Shown: positions 15,853-28,042, numbered from the stretch's first letter. The stretch is DNA of 64,000 bases from Cystobacter fuscus (GCF_002305875.1 NZ_CP022098.1:12152001-12216000); one strand, 5' to 3'. Notes: generated by a model not told the origin, from the letters alone. Numbers and translations are program-made.

Positions 15853-17139
15853 TCAAGCCGCCGTGGGCTGGGGTTTGCGGCGCAGGAAGAACAGGAAGAG
15901 CAGCCCCACGCCCAGGATGCCCGCGAAGGTGATGAGGCCGTCGAACGCCACGCTCGCGCGAGCGCCCAGGCCGCGAAAGCCCGACGCGTGCCCGTCCAGG
16001 GCGGTGACGTAGCTGATGGCGAAGTTGGAGGTCGCGACGAAGAGCGTGTACTTCGTGGTGACGGCGGCCCCCTCGCTGACCATGTCGAGCACCATGCCGG
16101 CGAAGGCCGCGTAGCCCGCGCCGTTGGCGAAGCTGTAGGCCAGCGTGCCCCAGATATAGGTGGTGGGCGTCATGGGCGCGGCCGCCATGGCGAGGGCGCA
16201 CAGCCCCGTGAGCCCGCCCATGAGCGCGTAGTTGAGCTTGCGATTCACCCGGTCCGACAGCCACCCGCCCAGCAGCGAGCCGAGCGCCCCGGTGACGCCC
16301 ATGCCCAGGCCGTTGACGAGCTCCACCACGTGCTCGGGCACCTGGTAGTCGCCCGCCATGGCGCTGAAGAGGTTGGTGAGCGCGCCGCAGCTCACCGGCA
16401 GGAGGCACAACACCAGCATGACGAGCCCCTCCCGGCTGAAGGCCGTGCGCACCAGGTCCATCACGATTCCCTTCACGCGCTCCCAGGCCGCGCGCAGCAG
16501 GGGCCCCGGCTCGGCCCGGGCACCCGCGCGCTCGACGATGAAGAAGATGCCCACCCCGCTGCCCAGCACCAGCACGGCCATCACCACGCCCACCACCTGC
16601 CGGGAGAAGGAGCTGGCGAGCCAGATGCAGAGCGCACCGAGGATGCTCGTGGCCCCCACGTTCCCCGCCATCTGCCAGCCGCCCGTGCGCCCCTTGTCCT
16701 CGAGCCGCGTGGTGGTGGCCATGAGCCCGTTGAGCGCCGCGTGCGCCGTGGACGCCGTGGCCTGCATGCCCGTGAGCAGCAGCGTGTAGAGCCCGAGGTG
16801 CTTGGAGGGCTCGTCCAGGAAGGCACACGCCAGGAGGAACAGCGCCGTGAGCAGCGTGCAGACGCCGTACCAGATGCGCCGCCAGGGCCCGAGGTCGATG
16901 AGCGGCACCCACAAGAGCTTCCAGGCGTGAGGAGAAAAGGCGGTGCCGGACAGCAGGCCGATCTCCGCGAGCGGCATGCCCTCGCGGGCCAGCCAGTAGG
17001 GCACCGCCGTCTGCAGGAAGCCCACGGCGGCGCCGAACTGGATCTCCAGCAGACCGAACAGGGGGGGCCAGGACCAACGCTCTTCGGAGGTGGCGGGTGC
17101 CACCACTTCGGACTCGATCACGGATGACTCGGGAGGCAA
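15853..17139 (-). CDS. MFS transporter, AmpG/PAT-like
   Basis: 428-aa inner-membrane permease with about 12 hydrophobic segments in two six-helix halves separated by a cytoplasmic loop near 210-235. Features recalling AmpG/acetyl-CoA transporter relatives: VGFLQTAVPYWL near helix 1, GTAFSPHAWKLLWVPLID after helix 2, and MQATASTAHAALNGLMATT in helix 4-5. LGGWLSDRVNRK is the MFS A-like motif in the second half. Substrate unknown; AmpG takes up muropeptides but the match is too general to claim that. Start is a TTG at 17139 because no ATG precedes the first helix; an internal GTG nearby is possible. Confidence 0.82.
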   Translation of the reverse strand: MPPESSVIESEVVAPATSEERWSWPPLFGLLEIQFGAAVGFLQTAVPYWLAREGMPLAEIGLLSGTAFSPHAWKLLWVPLIDLGPWRRIWYGVCTLLTALFLLACAFLDEPSKHLGLYTLLLTGMQATASTAHAALNGLMATTTRLEDKGRTGGWQMAGNVGATSILGALCIWLASSFSRQVVGVVMAVLVLGSGVGIFFIVERAGARAEPGPLLRAAWERVKGIVMDLVRTAFSREGLVMLVLCLLPVSCGALTNLFSAMAGDYQVPEHVVELVNGLGMGVTGALGSLLGGWLSDRVNRKLNYALMGGLTGLCALAMAAAPMTPTTYIWGTLAYSFANGAGYAAFAGMVLDMVSEGAAVTTKYTLFVATSNFAISYVTALDGHASGFRGLGARASVAFDGLITFAGILGVGLLFLFFLRRKPQPTAA

Positions 17140-17181
17140 GGGGTCGACAGGGTCCGCAGTGTACCCCTCCCGCCAGGCTCT

Positions 17182-18615
17182 CTACAGATGCTGGCCCTCG
17201 CGCAGGGGGGCCAGGATGGCACGGCCCACGGCGGCGTAGTCACCGCTGAAGTGGTGCCCCCCCTCGAGCTCCAACACCCGCGCGCCCGGCACGTCCGAGA
17301 GCAGAGGACAAAGACTCTCGCTGGCCTCGTCGCTCCCATACAGGCACACCACGGGCAGGCCTCCGAGCGACTTCACCGCGGGAAGGATGGGCTCTCCCCC
17401 GCCCCCGCCCAGCAGATCCACCACGTGCACCTCCAGCTCCGCTTCCTGGCCCGGCGCGATGAGCGCGAGCGCCTGGACGTTCTTCCGGGCCTCGGCGGAC
17501 AGCTTCGCCACCACCGACGGGAGCACGTCCGCCCCGCGTGAGTAGCCCACCAGCACCACGCGCGCCTTCTTCCAGTCCCGCAGGTAGTGCGCCAGCACGC
17601 GCTCCAGGTCCTTCGCGGTGGCTTCGGGCGTGCGCCGCTTCCAGAAGTAGCGCAGCGAGTCCCAGCCCACCACCGGCACGCCCTGGGCCGCCAGCACCGA
17701 GGCCACGTCGCGATCGATGCCCGCCCAGCCCCCATCGCCCGACAGCAGCACCACCAGCGAATCCCCTCCCTCCTTGCCCGCGGGCACCTGGATGAGGGGC
17801 AGGTCCGACACGTCCTCCAGCGGCGCGCCGCTCTCCTCCTCCCGGGTGGCCGTCACCGGAGGCGGGGGCGCCGCGTGACGCGCGAGTTCCGCCTCGGCCG
17901 CGAGCACCGCGTCCGTCCACCCCCCCAGCGGCACGAGGCCCCGTCCCACCCCGGGCACCCGCGTCACCTCCGCCCGCCGCACGCCCTCCGCGAAGGCCCG
18001 CGCCCGCTCCACCGGGAACACCGTGTCCTTCTCGCCCACGAGCACCCGCCAGGGCTCGGAGAGCGGCTTGAAGGGCCCGAGCCGCTCACCCTCACGCGTG
18101 CGCTGGCGCACGAGCCCGCTGCCCCTGCACAGGGTCCCGTCCATGCGCAGCACGGGGTTGAACCCCAGGCTCACCCCGCCCGCGAAGGTGTTCACCGGCG
18201 CCTGCACGAGGCTCGCGTACACCAGGCCCGCCCCCGCCCCCGTGCCCAGCAGCACCGGATGCAGGTACTCGGGCAGGCCCAGCTTCTTCTGCGTGGACTG
18301 GCTGAGCGCCTCCAGGTCCCCCGCCGGGTAGGCACACTTCTTCCCCGCCCCCACCGCCGCGAGGTACGCGGGCGTGCGCACGCCCAGCACCAGCGCGCCC
18401 TGGCCCGCCAGCTCCTTCGCCAGCGCCCGCTCCCCCGCTCCCCACCCCGCGTCTCCCGACAGGAAGAGCACCACCGCGCTCGGCGCCCCCGTGGGACGCA
18501 CCAGCGCCACCTCGCCGAAGCGGCCGAAGGACACCGTGCTCCCCACGTCCGCCGCCCCTCCCACCGACGCGGCGAGCAGCGCGCCCATCACGACCCAGCC
18601 CTTCAGGTGATTCAT
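17182..18615 (-). CDS. acvB: AcvB/VirJ-family lysyl-phosphatidylglycerol hydrolase-like protein
   Basis: 477-aa exported protein with two related alpha/beta-hydrolase-like halves. Signal peptide at 1-22 (VVMGALLAASVGGAAD). First half: LFLSGDAGWGAGERALA and a GTGAGAG turn where a nucleophile would normally sit, so this half is probably inactive. Second half: VVLLSGDGGWAGIDRDVA, WDSLRYFWKRRTPE and the nucleophile elbow VGYSRGAD, with GGHHFSGDY near the end. AcvB of Agrobacterium hydrolyses lysyl-phosphatidylglycerol made by LpiA/MprF in the same operon. Here the ATG overlaps the mprF stop as ATGA, the same arrangement, which supports that role in the periplasm. Confidence 0.82.
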   Translation of the reverse strand: MNHLKGWVVMGALLAASVGGAADVGSTVSFGRFGEVALVRPTGAPSAVVLFLSGDAGWGAGERALAKELAGQGALVLGVRTPAYLAAVGAGKKCAYPAGDLEALSQSTQKKLGLPEYLHPVLLGTGAGAGLVYASLVQAPVNTFAGGVSLGFNPVLRMDGTLCRGSGLVRQRTREGERLGPFKPLSEPWRVLVGEKDTVFPVERARAFAEGVRRAEVTRVPGVGRGLVPLGGWTDAVLAAEAELARHAAPPPPVTATREEESGAPLEDVSDLPLIQVPAGKEGGDSLVVLLSGDGGWAGIDRDVASVLAAQGVPVVGWDSLRYFWKRRTPEATAKDLERVLAHYLRDWKKARVVLVGYSRGADVLPSVVAKLSAEARKNVQALALIAPGQEAELEVHVVDLLGGGGGEPILPAVKSLGGLPVVCLYGSDEASESLCPLLSDVPGARVLELEGGHHFSGDYAAVGRAILAPLREGQHL

Positions 18616-21161
18616 CGTGCCACCAATCCGGCAATGCCCCGCGAGACGAGTGAACCCACGCCCGCGAGCACCCGCGGAAACGCGAGCCCTCCAGGAGAAG
18701 CCAGGTAGCGCGGCGTCCACACCGGCTTGAACTTCTCCTTGAACCGACGCAATCCCTGGAAGTTGTAGAAGTGCTCGCCGTGGGTGAAGAGGAACGCGCC
18801 CGCGCGCTGCCACAGTGGCGCGAGCGCATGCGACTCGAAGCCGGAGAAGGGCGCCATGCCCAGGTTGAAGCGCTCGTAACCCTGCTCGCGTCCCCACAGC
18901 ATGAGCGACACGAAGAGGTGATCCATCACCCCCCGGGGCGCGCCCGGCCGGTAGCGCATCAGATCTATCGACAGCTCCACCTTCAACTCGGGCGCCCAGA
19001 GGTTGGCGAACCCGAGCAGTTCCCCGCCCTGGCGCACCACCGCCACCGGGCCCTCGCGCAGGTAGCGCTCGGAGAAGTAGCCGAGCGAGAAGCCCTTCTC
19101 GCGCGTGTTCTTCTCCTCCAACCACGCATCCGACACGGCCTCGAGCTGGGGCAACAGCGGCTCCACGCTCCCGCGCGGCACCACCTCGAAGATGACGCCC
19201 TCCTTCTCCAGCTTGCGGTGCGCGTGGCGCAGCGAGCGGCGCTCGGGCGAGTCCAACTGGAAGTCCGCGAGCGGCACCGTGGCCTCCTCGCCCAGCTTGA
19301 GCAGCGACAGCCCCAGGTCCAGGTAGCGCGGCAGCGAGCCAGGACCCACCTGGTAGAAGCACGTCCAGCCGTGGTGCACGTCCACCAGCTCCCGGAAGCG
19401 CCACGCCAGCTCCGTGGCTTCCTCGGGCGTGCCCCCCACCGGCTCCCCCATGGACACCCATGCGCGCCCCGCCACGCCGTACATGATGAAGGCCGTGCCC
19501 GCCTCGTTGAAGAGCAGCGACTTGTCCCCCACGAGCGCCAGGTGGCTCATGGACTCGGGGGAGCGCGCCACGAGGGGACGGGCCCGGGCCAGGGCCTCCT
19601 CCGAGGGAAGCTCGCTCCGGGGCGAGGAGGGCGCGAGCAGCCGCGCGACGCCGAACAACAGCACCACCCCGCACACGCCCACCGAGGCGCGCAGGAAGCG
19701 CGGCGCGTCGCCCTCGAAGGTGAACCGCCACCACAGCTCCCCGCCGTAGTCCACGTGCCGGTAGGAGAAGAAGCCGAGCCACACCGACGCGCCCACCACC
19801 GCGGCGAGCGCCAGGAGCCACGGCGCGCTGAATCGCTCGGCGAAGAGCGAGGTGTGCCGGTAGAACTGGGCGCGGAAGGGCGCCAGCACCAGCGCCAGCG
19901 CGAAGAGCAGACCCGCCTCCTCGAAGTCGAGGCCCTTCACCAGCGACACCACGCCACCCACCCCGAGCAGCCCGAGCGTCAGCACGTACGCCGCGTCCAG
20001 GCGCCGCTGAAGGCCCCGGCCGAGCAGCACGAGCGACACGCCCGCGAGGCTGCCGAGCAGGTGGGACAGCTCCAGCAGGGGCAGGGGCAGCCAGCGGCGC
20101 AGCACGAGCAGCCGCTCCGCCACGGTGGGCGTCGCGCCGGAGAAGAGCAGCACGGCGCCCGCGAGCACCGCCCCCGCCGCGGCCACCAACGGCACCACCG
20201 GAGCGAACGAGGCATGCACGCCCCTGACGATCCGCGACACCCGCTCGCGCCGGCGCATGAGCTCGCTCGCCGCCATCACCCCCGCCGCGAGGACGAAGGG
20301 CCCGACGTAGTAGATGGCGCGCCATGCCATGAGCGAGCCCAGCACCGCCGGGGCGGGCACGCGCGGGGTGAGGACGGCGACGAGGATGGACTCGAAGACG
20401 CCCAGGCCCCCGGGCACCTGGCTGAGCAGCCCCGCCACCTGCCCGAGCATGTACAGGCCGATGAAGGCCGGCGGGGACAGGTCCGCGCCCTCGGGCAGGA
20501 GCAGGAAGAGCACCATCGCGGCGAGCAGCCAGTCCGCGCCCGACACGAGCACCTGTCCCAACGCCAACCGGAGCGAGGGCAACGCCACGGCATGCCCGCG
20601 CACGGAGAGCGGCTCGCGCCACACGGCGCACAGGACGACGTAGCCCAGGGTGGCCGCGAGCAGGACGGCGCCCAGCAGCCGCGAGCCGAGGGGCAGCGCC
20701 ACGATGCCCGGCACCTGGACGGGCTCGGCCACGAGGGCGAGGCCCCCGACGAATCCCAGGCCCAGCCACAGGGTGAGGCCACAGAAGACGGCCACGCGGG
20801 ACACGTCCACCACGCTCAGGCCCCAGGCGGAGTAGAGGCGGTAGCGCACGGAAGCACTGCTGAGCATGGCCATGCCCAGGTTGTTGCCGAAGGCGTAGGC
20901 GATGAAGGACGTCATCGCCACCCGGGGATAGGGCAGTGCCTTGCCCGCGTACGCGAGCGCCAGGACGTCATAGAGCGACAGCAGGAGGTAGTTGGCCGCC
21001 GTGACGAACACCGCCAGGCCGACGCGGCCGAGGGGCAGGGCGTCGAGCGCCGCGGACACGTCGCGCCAGTGGAAGTCGCGCAGCTCGCGGTGGAGGACCC
21101 AGGCCGACAGGGCCAGCAGCACCACGGGCAGGAGCGCGGTGAGTGCGCGGGAGGGCTTCAT
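18612..21161 (-). CDS. mprF: Phosphatidylglycerol lysyltransferase/flippase MprF
   Basis: About 849-aa membrane protein. The N-terminal half (about 1-500) has many hydrophobic helices and the flippase signature region (SFIAYAFGNNLGMAMLSSASVRYRLYSAWGLS). The C-terminal cytoplasmic DUF2156 domain (about 530-840) has SPESMSHLALVGDKSLLFNEAG, FIMYGVAGRAWVSMGEPVG, KLEKEGVIFEVVPRGSV and MAPFSGFESH, the aminoacyl-tRNA-dependent transferase part. It moves lysine (or another amino acid) from tRNA to phosphatidylglycerol and flips the product, reducing surface negative charge and sensitivity to cationic peptides. Forms an operon with acvB downstream. The ATG at 21161 was chosen; a TTG at 21179 would add six residues. 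Confidence 0.93.
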   Translation of the reverse strand: MKPSRALTALLPVVLLALSAWVLHRELRDFHWRDVSAALDALPLGRVGLAVFVTAANYLLLSLYDVLALAYAGKALPYPRVAMTSFIAYAFGNNLGMAMLSSASVRYRLYSAWGLSVVDVSRVAVFCGLTLWLGLGFVGGLALVAEPVQVPGIVALPLGSRLLGAVLLAATLGYVVLCAVWREPLSVRGHAVALPSLRLALGQVLVSGADWLLAAMVLFLLLPEGADLSPPAFIGLYMLGQVAGLLSQVPGGLGVFESILVAVLTPRVPAPAVLGSLMAWRAIYYVGPFVLAAGVMAASELMRRRERVSRIVRGVHASFAPVVPLVAAAGAVLAGAVLLFSGATPTVAERLLVLRRWLPLPLLELSHLLGSLAGVSLVLLGRGLQRRLDAAYVLTLGLLGVGGVVSLVKGLDFEEAGLLFALALVLAPFRAQFYRHTSLFAERFSAPWLLALAAVVGASVWLGFFSYRHVDYGGELWWRFTFEGDAPRFLRASVGVCGVVLLFGVARLLAPSSPRSELPSEEALARARPLVARSPESMSHLALVGDKSLLFNEAGTAFIMYGVAGRAWVSMGEPVGGTPEEATELAWRFRELVDVHHGWTCFYQVGPGSLPRYLDLGLSLLKLGEEATVPLADFQLDSPERRSLRHAHRKLEKEGVIFEVVPRGSVEPLLPQLEAVSDAWLEEKNTREKGFSLGYFSERYLREGPVAVVRQGGELLGFANLWAPELKVELSIDLMRYRPGAPRGVMDHLFVSLMLWGREQGYERFNLGMAPFSGFESHALAPLWQRAGAFLFTHGEHFYNFQGLRRFKEKFKPVWTPRYLASPGGLAFPRVLAGVGSLVSRGIAGLVAR

Positions 21162-21218
21162 GCTCCTCGCGCATAGCAAGGCGCCAGTGCGTGGGCATGA
21201 ACGGCCCGGCCCATGTGC

Positions 21219-21854
21219 TCACCGCTGGAAGCTTCGGACGAAATCCATCCCGGAGACGACAGAGCCCCCGAGCAGCAGGACACCCATGCCCCGCACCACC
21301 CAGGTCATCGCGCGGAGGGAGAAGCGCCGGCCGTGGCGCCACAGCAGGCCCACGAGCGCGGCCTCCCAGCACGCCACGCCCGCGCCCGCGCCGAATCCGA
21401 AGGGCAGCACGCCCAGGTGCGTGAAGTGGACGAGCTGCCGCGCGTAGAGGAAGGCAACGACGCCGCTCCAGGTGGCCAGGAGCGTGGGGTTGAGCGCGGA
21501 CACGGAGAAGCCCACCAGGAACCCCGTCACGTGCCGCTCCGGCTCGAGCGCCGAGTCCCCTCGTGGGGACCACCGGGCGAAGTACACCCCGAGCGCCACG
21601 AGCAGCAGCGCGCTCAGGCCCTTGGACACGGGGAGCACGGCGGGGTGCGCGGAGAAGAAGTGGGTGAAGCCCCAGAAGGCCACGGCGGCATAGCAGGCCT
21701 CCGCCAGCGCGGCGCCCAGGCCCACGCGCAGGGCCACGCCATGATGCCCTCGCAAGCACTCGGAGAACACCATCACCGCCACGGGCCCCGTCAGCGGCAT
21801 GGAGCCGATGAAGCCGAACGCGAAGGCGACGAGCACGGTGAGGAGCAACTCCAT
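21219..21854 (-). CDS. LysE/RhtB-family exporter
   Basis: 211-aa membrane protein with about six hydrophobic helices. The start MELLLTVLVAFAFGFIGSMPLTGPVAVMV shows the LysE-family GPV turn after the first helix, and GFSVSALNPTLLATW is the conserved NP motif in the second half. Members export amino acids or small metabolites. It sits upstream of mprF on the same strand with about 57 bases between, so it could be in the same transcript; whether it exports lysine, the substrate of MprF chemistry, is an open guess. Longer in-frame starts reach into the divergent promoter and lack similarity. Confidence 0.82.
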   Translation of the reverse strand: MELLLTVLVAFAFGFIGSMPLTGPVAVMVFSECLRGHHGVALRVGLGAALAEACYAAVAFWGFTHFFSAHPAVLPVSKGLSALLLVALGVYFARWSPRGDSALEPERHVTGFLVGFSVSALNPTLLATWSGVVAFLYARQLVHFTHLGVLPFGFGAGAGVACWEAALVGLLWRHGRRFSLRAMTWVVRGMGVLLLGGSVVSGMDFVRSFQR

Positions 21855-21988
21855 GTCTGGATTGGAGCACCGAACCGGGCGGACCGGGCGGCCCCGAGCA
21901 CGCCGCCGCTCTGCATTCAACGCTGCCGCACACGGGGCCCTTGTCCCGGCGCGCCGGGCCGGTACATACGCCCCCAGGAGGATTCCCC

Positions 21989-22981
21989 ATGCGCGACAGC
22001 TCGAAGCGTTTCTCACCCCCCGGCCCGCTCGGCTTCGGGGGCGCCCCCCTGGGCAACATGTTCAACCGCGTGAACGAGGAGACGGCCGAGGGCGCCCTGC
22101 TGGCGGCCTGGGACAGCGGCATCCGCTACTTCGATACCGCGCCCATGTACGGGTGTGGCCTGTCCGAGCACCGCTTCGGCCGCGTGCTGCGCCGCTTCGA
22201 GCGCGACGCCTACGTGCTGTCCACCAAGGTGGGCCGGCTGCTCCTCCCCGACCCGAGAGCGCCCGAGAACCTGGGGCCCTTCCTCGGGGTGCTGCCCTTC
22301 CGGGTGCAGTACGACTACTCGGCCGAGGGCGCGCGCCGGTCCATCGAGGACAGCCTGCAGCGGCTCGGCGTGGGGCGCATCGACGTGGCCTACATCCACG
22401 ACGTGGCCGAGGACCATCACGGCCCGGGGTGGAAGGAGGTGTTCGCCACGGCGATGAAGGGAGCGGCGCGGGAGCTGACGCGGATGCGCGAGGAGGGCCT
22501 CATCCGCGCCTGGGGGCTGGGGGTGAACCGGGTGGAGGCCTGCCAGAAGGCGCTGGAGGAGTCGGATCCAGACGTGTTCCTGCTCGCGGGGCGCTACAGC
22601 CTGTTGGATCTCACGGCGCTGGACACGCTGTTTCCCGCCTGCGCCGCGCGCGGCGTGAAGGTGGTGGTGGGCGGCCCCTACAACTCGGGGCTGCTCGCGG
22701 GCGGCAGCACGTTCGAGTACGCGGAAGCACCCCCCGAGCAGGTGGCCGCGCGCGACCGGGTGGCGGCGGTGTGCCAGCGGCATGGCGTGGACATCAAGGC
22801 GGCGGCGCTCCAGTTCTGCGCCGCGCATCCGGTGGTGGCCTCGGTGATTCCCGGCGCCAAGAGCGGCGAGCGGGTGCGCCAGAACGTGGAGCTGATGCGC
22901 CAGTCCATCCCCGGCGCGTTCTGGCGGGAGCTGAAGCAGGAGGGCCTTTTGCCCGCGCACGCGCCGACGCCGGGGAACTGA
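21989..22981 (+). CDS. Aldo/keto reductase (aldose dehydrogenase-like)
   Basis: 330-aa cytosolic NAD(P)-dependent oxidoreductase. Family marks: GFGGAPLGNMFNRV at the N terminus, the catalytic aspartate and tyrosine in YFDTAPMYGCGLSEHRFG, K in VLSTKVGRLL, the catalytic histidine in VAYIHDVAEDHH, and PGAKSGERVRQN in the cofactor site. The long insertion after STKVGRLL and the YDYSAEGARRSIEDSLQRLG segment fit D-threo-aldose 1-dehydrogenase/L-fucose dehydrogenase relatives. Start chosen at 21989, with AGGAGG nine bases before it. Diverges from the LysE exporter. Confidence 0.88.
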   Translation: MRDSSKRFSPPGPLGFGGAPLGNMFNRVNEETAEGALLAAWDSGIRYFDTAPMYGCGLSEHRFGRVLRRFERDAYVLSTKVGRLLLPDPRAPENLGPFLGVLPFRVQYDYSAEGARRSIEDSLQRLGVGRIDVAYIHDVAEDHHGPGWKEVFATAMKGAARELTRMREEGLIRAWGLGVNRVEACQKALEESDPDVFLLAGRYSLLDLTALDTLFPACAARGVKVVVGGPYNSGLLAGGSTFEYAEAPPEQVAARDRVAAVCQRHGVDIKAAALQFCAAHPVVASVIPGAKSGERVRQNVELMRQSIPGAFWRELKQEGLLPAHAPTPGN

Positions 22982-23080
22982 GCCATGCACGACGACTCCC
23001 TGCCCACGCCGCCCTCCCTTCGGAGGCGCGGAGGAAGTCCTGGAATTCCGCGTTATATGTTGCTTAACCTGCGCCTCCTC

Positions 23081-23386
23081 ATGAACGCCCGCCTCGCTCC
23101 GTCCCCCCGAAGCTCCGCGCCGTGGCGCCGGAGGGGTCAGAACCTCACCGAGTTCGCCCTCATCACGTTCCTCGTGGCCGTGGGGACGATCGGGGTGGTG
23201 GGGCTGTTCGGCGACAACCTGCGCCAGCTCTTCGGGACGAGCTCGGAATCCATCGCGGGTGCATCGACCGCGCAGAACGGGGGGACCGCGCCCTCCTCGG
23301 ACCTGAGCAAGTGGAGCATCAAGGGCGCGAGTGGCGACACGGGCAACCCGGGCGGGAGCTCGAACTCCGGGAGCGCGGAAAGATAG
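23081..23386 (+). CDS. Small Flp-pilin-like membrane peptide
   Basis: About 101 aa. The core GQNLTEFALITFLVAVGTIG is typical of Flp/Fap pilins and TadE-like leaders: a glycine before a short polar stretch, a glutamate five to six residues later, then a hydrophobic helix of about 20 residues ending in VVGLFGDNLRQLFG. A Ser/Gly-rich tail follows (SGDTGNPGGSSNSG). No tad genes lie nearby, so it is either an orphan substrate of a distant Tad machine or a single-pass peptide of other use. The start is uncertain; ATG at 23057 and 22985 are in frame. Confidence 0.6.
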   Translation: MNARLAPSPRSSAPWRRRGQNLTEFALITFLVAVGTIGVVGLFGDNLRQLFGTSSESIAGASTAQNGGTAPSSDLSKWSIKGASGDTGNPGGSSNSGSAER

Positions 23387-23419
23387 GTCCGTGGGGGTCG
23401 AGTCCCGCGAGATGGCCTG

Positions 23420-26500
<3,081 letters not shown>

Positions 26501-26920
26501 GGAGGGGTGGTTCGAAGCATAGCCGTCCCCGACTGGACCCGGACGAGCCCGGTGCTCCCCAGGCATGCATGACGGAGACTCCAGGAGGCTACCCCTCCAA
26601 TCATCGACTGCGAATCGCACGTGCTTCTTCTCGTACACGCACGGCGCCGACACTGGGCAACCAGGGAGAAGGGCGTTTCCACGAGGGGATGGAGGGCCAT
26701 TGGTTGCACTTACAGCAACCAGGCGTCTCAGCCGCCAAGGGAGCAGAACGGAGGACGGTCCAAAACCCACCTGATTTCAATGGGTTGGATCCATATCTCG
26801 ATTCTACACACGTACATGTCGAAATCGGCTTGCGGTTACGTCGAATGTACGCATTGTTACGTCAACACAGTTGTGTGCAACCGACGATTCCACTGCGTCT
26901 GTCCGCCCATGGAGGGGCAT
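26501..26920. promoter_or_regulatory. Divergent regulatory region upstream of HTH-PIN pair
   Basis: 420 bases with GC lower than the flanks. GTTACGTC occurs twice (26835-26842 and 26856-26863), spaced exactly 21 bases, two helical turns. A palindrome ACACAGTTGTGT lies at 26865-26876. Both sit 45-85 bases before the antitoxin start and look like operator half-sites for the HTH antitoxin. Two hairpins (GGTTGC/GCAACC near 26700 and AACCCA/TGGGTT near 26769) may stop transcription. No further gene is seen. Confidence 0.5.
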
Positions 26921-27418
26921 ATGACCGCACAACATTCTTCTCCTGATGTCCTCGATGCTCCGCGGGCCCTAGAGCCTATTGCCGCGACCGAGGCCACCCT
27001 GCATCAAGTTCAGCGGCTCATGCAGCTCGTCAACCGAGACCTCCGCGACGAAGAAGGTCAGCCTCGATTCGGCCTGATCGGACCCGACTACACGTCCGAG
27101 CGACTTCCCGCGGACGTCCTCACCCTCCTGAAGCAACTCCTGGCCATCCTGGCATCGGGAGATGCCGTCACGGTCGTACCCGTGCACCAGGAACTCACGA
27201 CCCAAGAAGCGGCGAACCTGCTCAACGTGTCACGACAATACCTCGTGCAACTCCTCGATGAGGGGAAGATCCCCTTCCACCGCACGGGTACACACCGGCG
27301 GCTCTACAGCAAGGACGTCCTGGAGTACCGCGCACAGAGGAAGCGTGAACGTCGCGCACAGCTCGATGCGATGAGCCAGGAGACACAAGACGCGGGCGGC
27401 TATCCCGAGTTGGAATGA
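26921..27418 (+). CDS. Antitoxin with excisionase-like helix-turn-helix
   Basis: 165-aa protein. The C-terminal half carries an excisionase/MerR-like DNA-binding motif (LTTQEAANLLNVSRQYLVQLLDEGKIPFHRTGTHRRLY, about 97-135), as in antitoxins that precede PIN-domain toxins. The N-terminal 90 residues are an acidic, leucine-rich region likely to wrap the toxin. The start at 26921 has GGAGGGG four bases before it; ATG at 26909 is also possible. The toxin gene begins 18 bases after the stop. As usual for type II pairs, it probably represses its own promoter, where repeats are visible. Confidence 0.82.
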   Translation: MTAQHSSPDVLDAPRALEPIAATEATLHQVQRLMQLVNRDLRDEEGQPRFGLIGPDYTSERLPADVLTLLKQLLAILASGDAVTVVPVHQELTTQEAANLLNVSRQYLVQLLDEGKIPFHRTGTHRRLYSKDVLEYRAQRKRERRAQLDAMSQETQDAGGYPELE

Positions 27419-27436
27419 GTCCCAGGCTCGTACACT

Positions 27437-28000
27437 GTGTTTCCCGCCTCATTCCCGGTTGTTCTCGATGCGAACGTGCTCATTCCGCTCAGCATCCGGG
27501 ACACTCTGCTCCGCGCCGCCAATGAAGGGCTCATCCAGCCCTACTGGTCAGAGGAGATCCTGGACGAGGTACGACGCAACCTCATCCGGGCCCTCCAGCT
27601 TCCAGAAGAGAAGGCCACCAAGCTCATCCGCGCGATGAAGGAGGCATTTCCCGAAGCCATGGTCTCGGGACATGACTGGCTCATTCCGGCGATGCGCAAT
27701 GACGTCAATGATCGGCACGTCCTCGCCGTGGCGGTGCATGTTGGCGCCCAGACCATCGTGACGAGCAACCTGCGTGACTTCCGAAAAGAGCACCTGCCCC
27801 CCAGAATCCAGGCCCAGGATCCGGACACGTTCCTCCAGCACCTCTTCGATCAAAACCGGCTCATCATGATGGAAGTGCTGTGTGCTCAAGCCGAGGCTCT
27901 CAGAAAGCCTCCCATGACGCTCGCTCAGCTTCTGGATGGATTGGCGAAGTCCGTCCCCGGGTTCGTCGAGGAGGTCCGCCGCCATCGCCCCCTGATTTGA
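27437..28000 (+). CDS. PIN-domain toxin (VapC-like ribonuclease)
   Basis: 187-aa PIN-domain protein. Acidic residues in the PIN order are visible: D in VVLDANVLIP at the start, E in SEEILDEVRRNL, D in NDVNDRHVLAVAV and D in VTSNLRDF. These four carboxylates bind Mg2+/Mn2+ in VapC-type RNases. Length is above the usual 130-140 for VapC because of a C-terminal extension of about 50 residues (PMTLAQLLDGLAKSVPGF). Pairs with the HTH antitoxin 18 bases upstream; start codon is GTG or TTG-like at 27437. Target RNA unknown. Confidence 0.85.
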   Translation: MFPASFPVVLDANVLIPLSIRDTLLRAANEGLIQPYWSEEILDEVRRNLIRALQLPEEKATKLIRAMKEAFPEAMVSGHDWLIPAMRNDVNDRHVLAVAVHVGAQTIVTSNLRDFRKEHLPPRIQAQDPDTFLQHLFDQNRLIMMEVLCAQAEALRKPPMTLAQLLDGLAKSVPGFVEEVRRHRPLI

Positions 28001-28018
28001 CCCCGCTCAACTGCGTTC

Positions 28019-28042
28019 GGACGGCATTGGCCTCTGCCGTCC
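28019..28042. terminator. Bidirectional hairpin between PIN toxin and pgm
   Basis: Perfect 8-bp stem GGACGGCA/TGCCGTCC with an 8-base loop, midway between the convergent PIN toxin and pgm genes. There is no T-run, so strength as an intrinsic terminator is uncertain. Confidence 0.55.

Noticed and set aside
18771-21176. 800-codon open frame antisense to mprF
   Set aside because: His/Gln/Arg-rich low-information translation opposite a strongly recognised gene; an artefact of GC-rich codons.
26696-26720. tRNA-like anticodon hairpin near 26700
   Set aside because: The GGTTGC/GCAACC stem has a seven-base loop but position 33 is not T and no T-arm or acceptor stem surrounds it.
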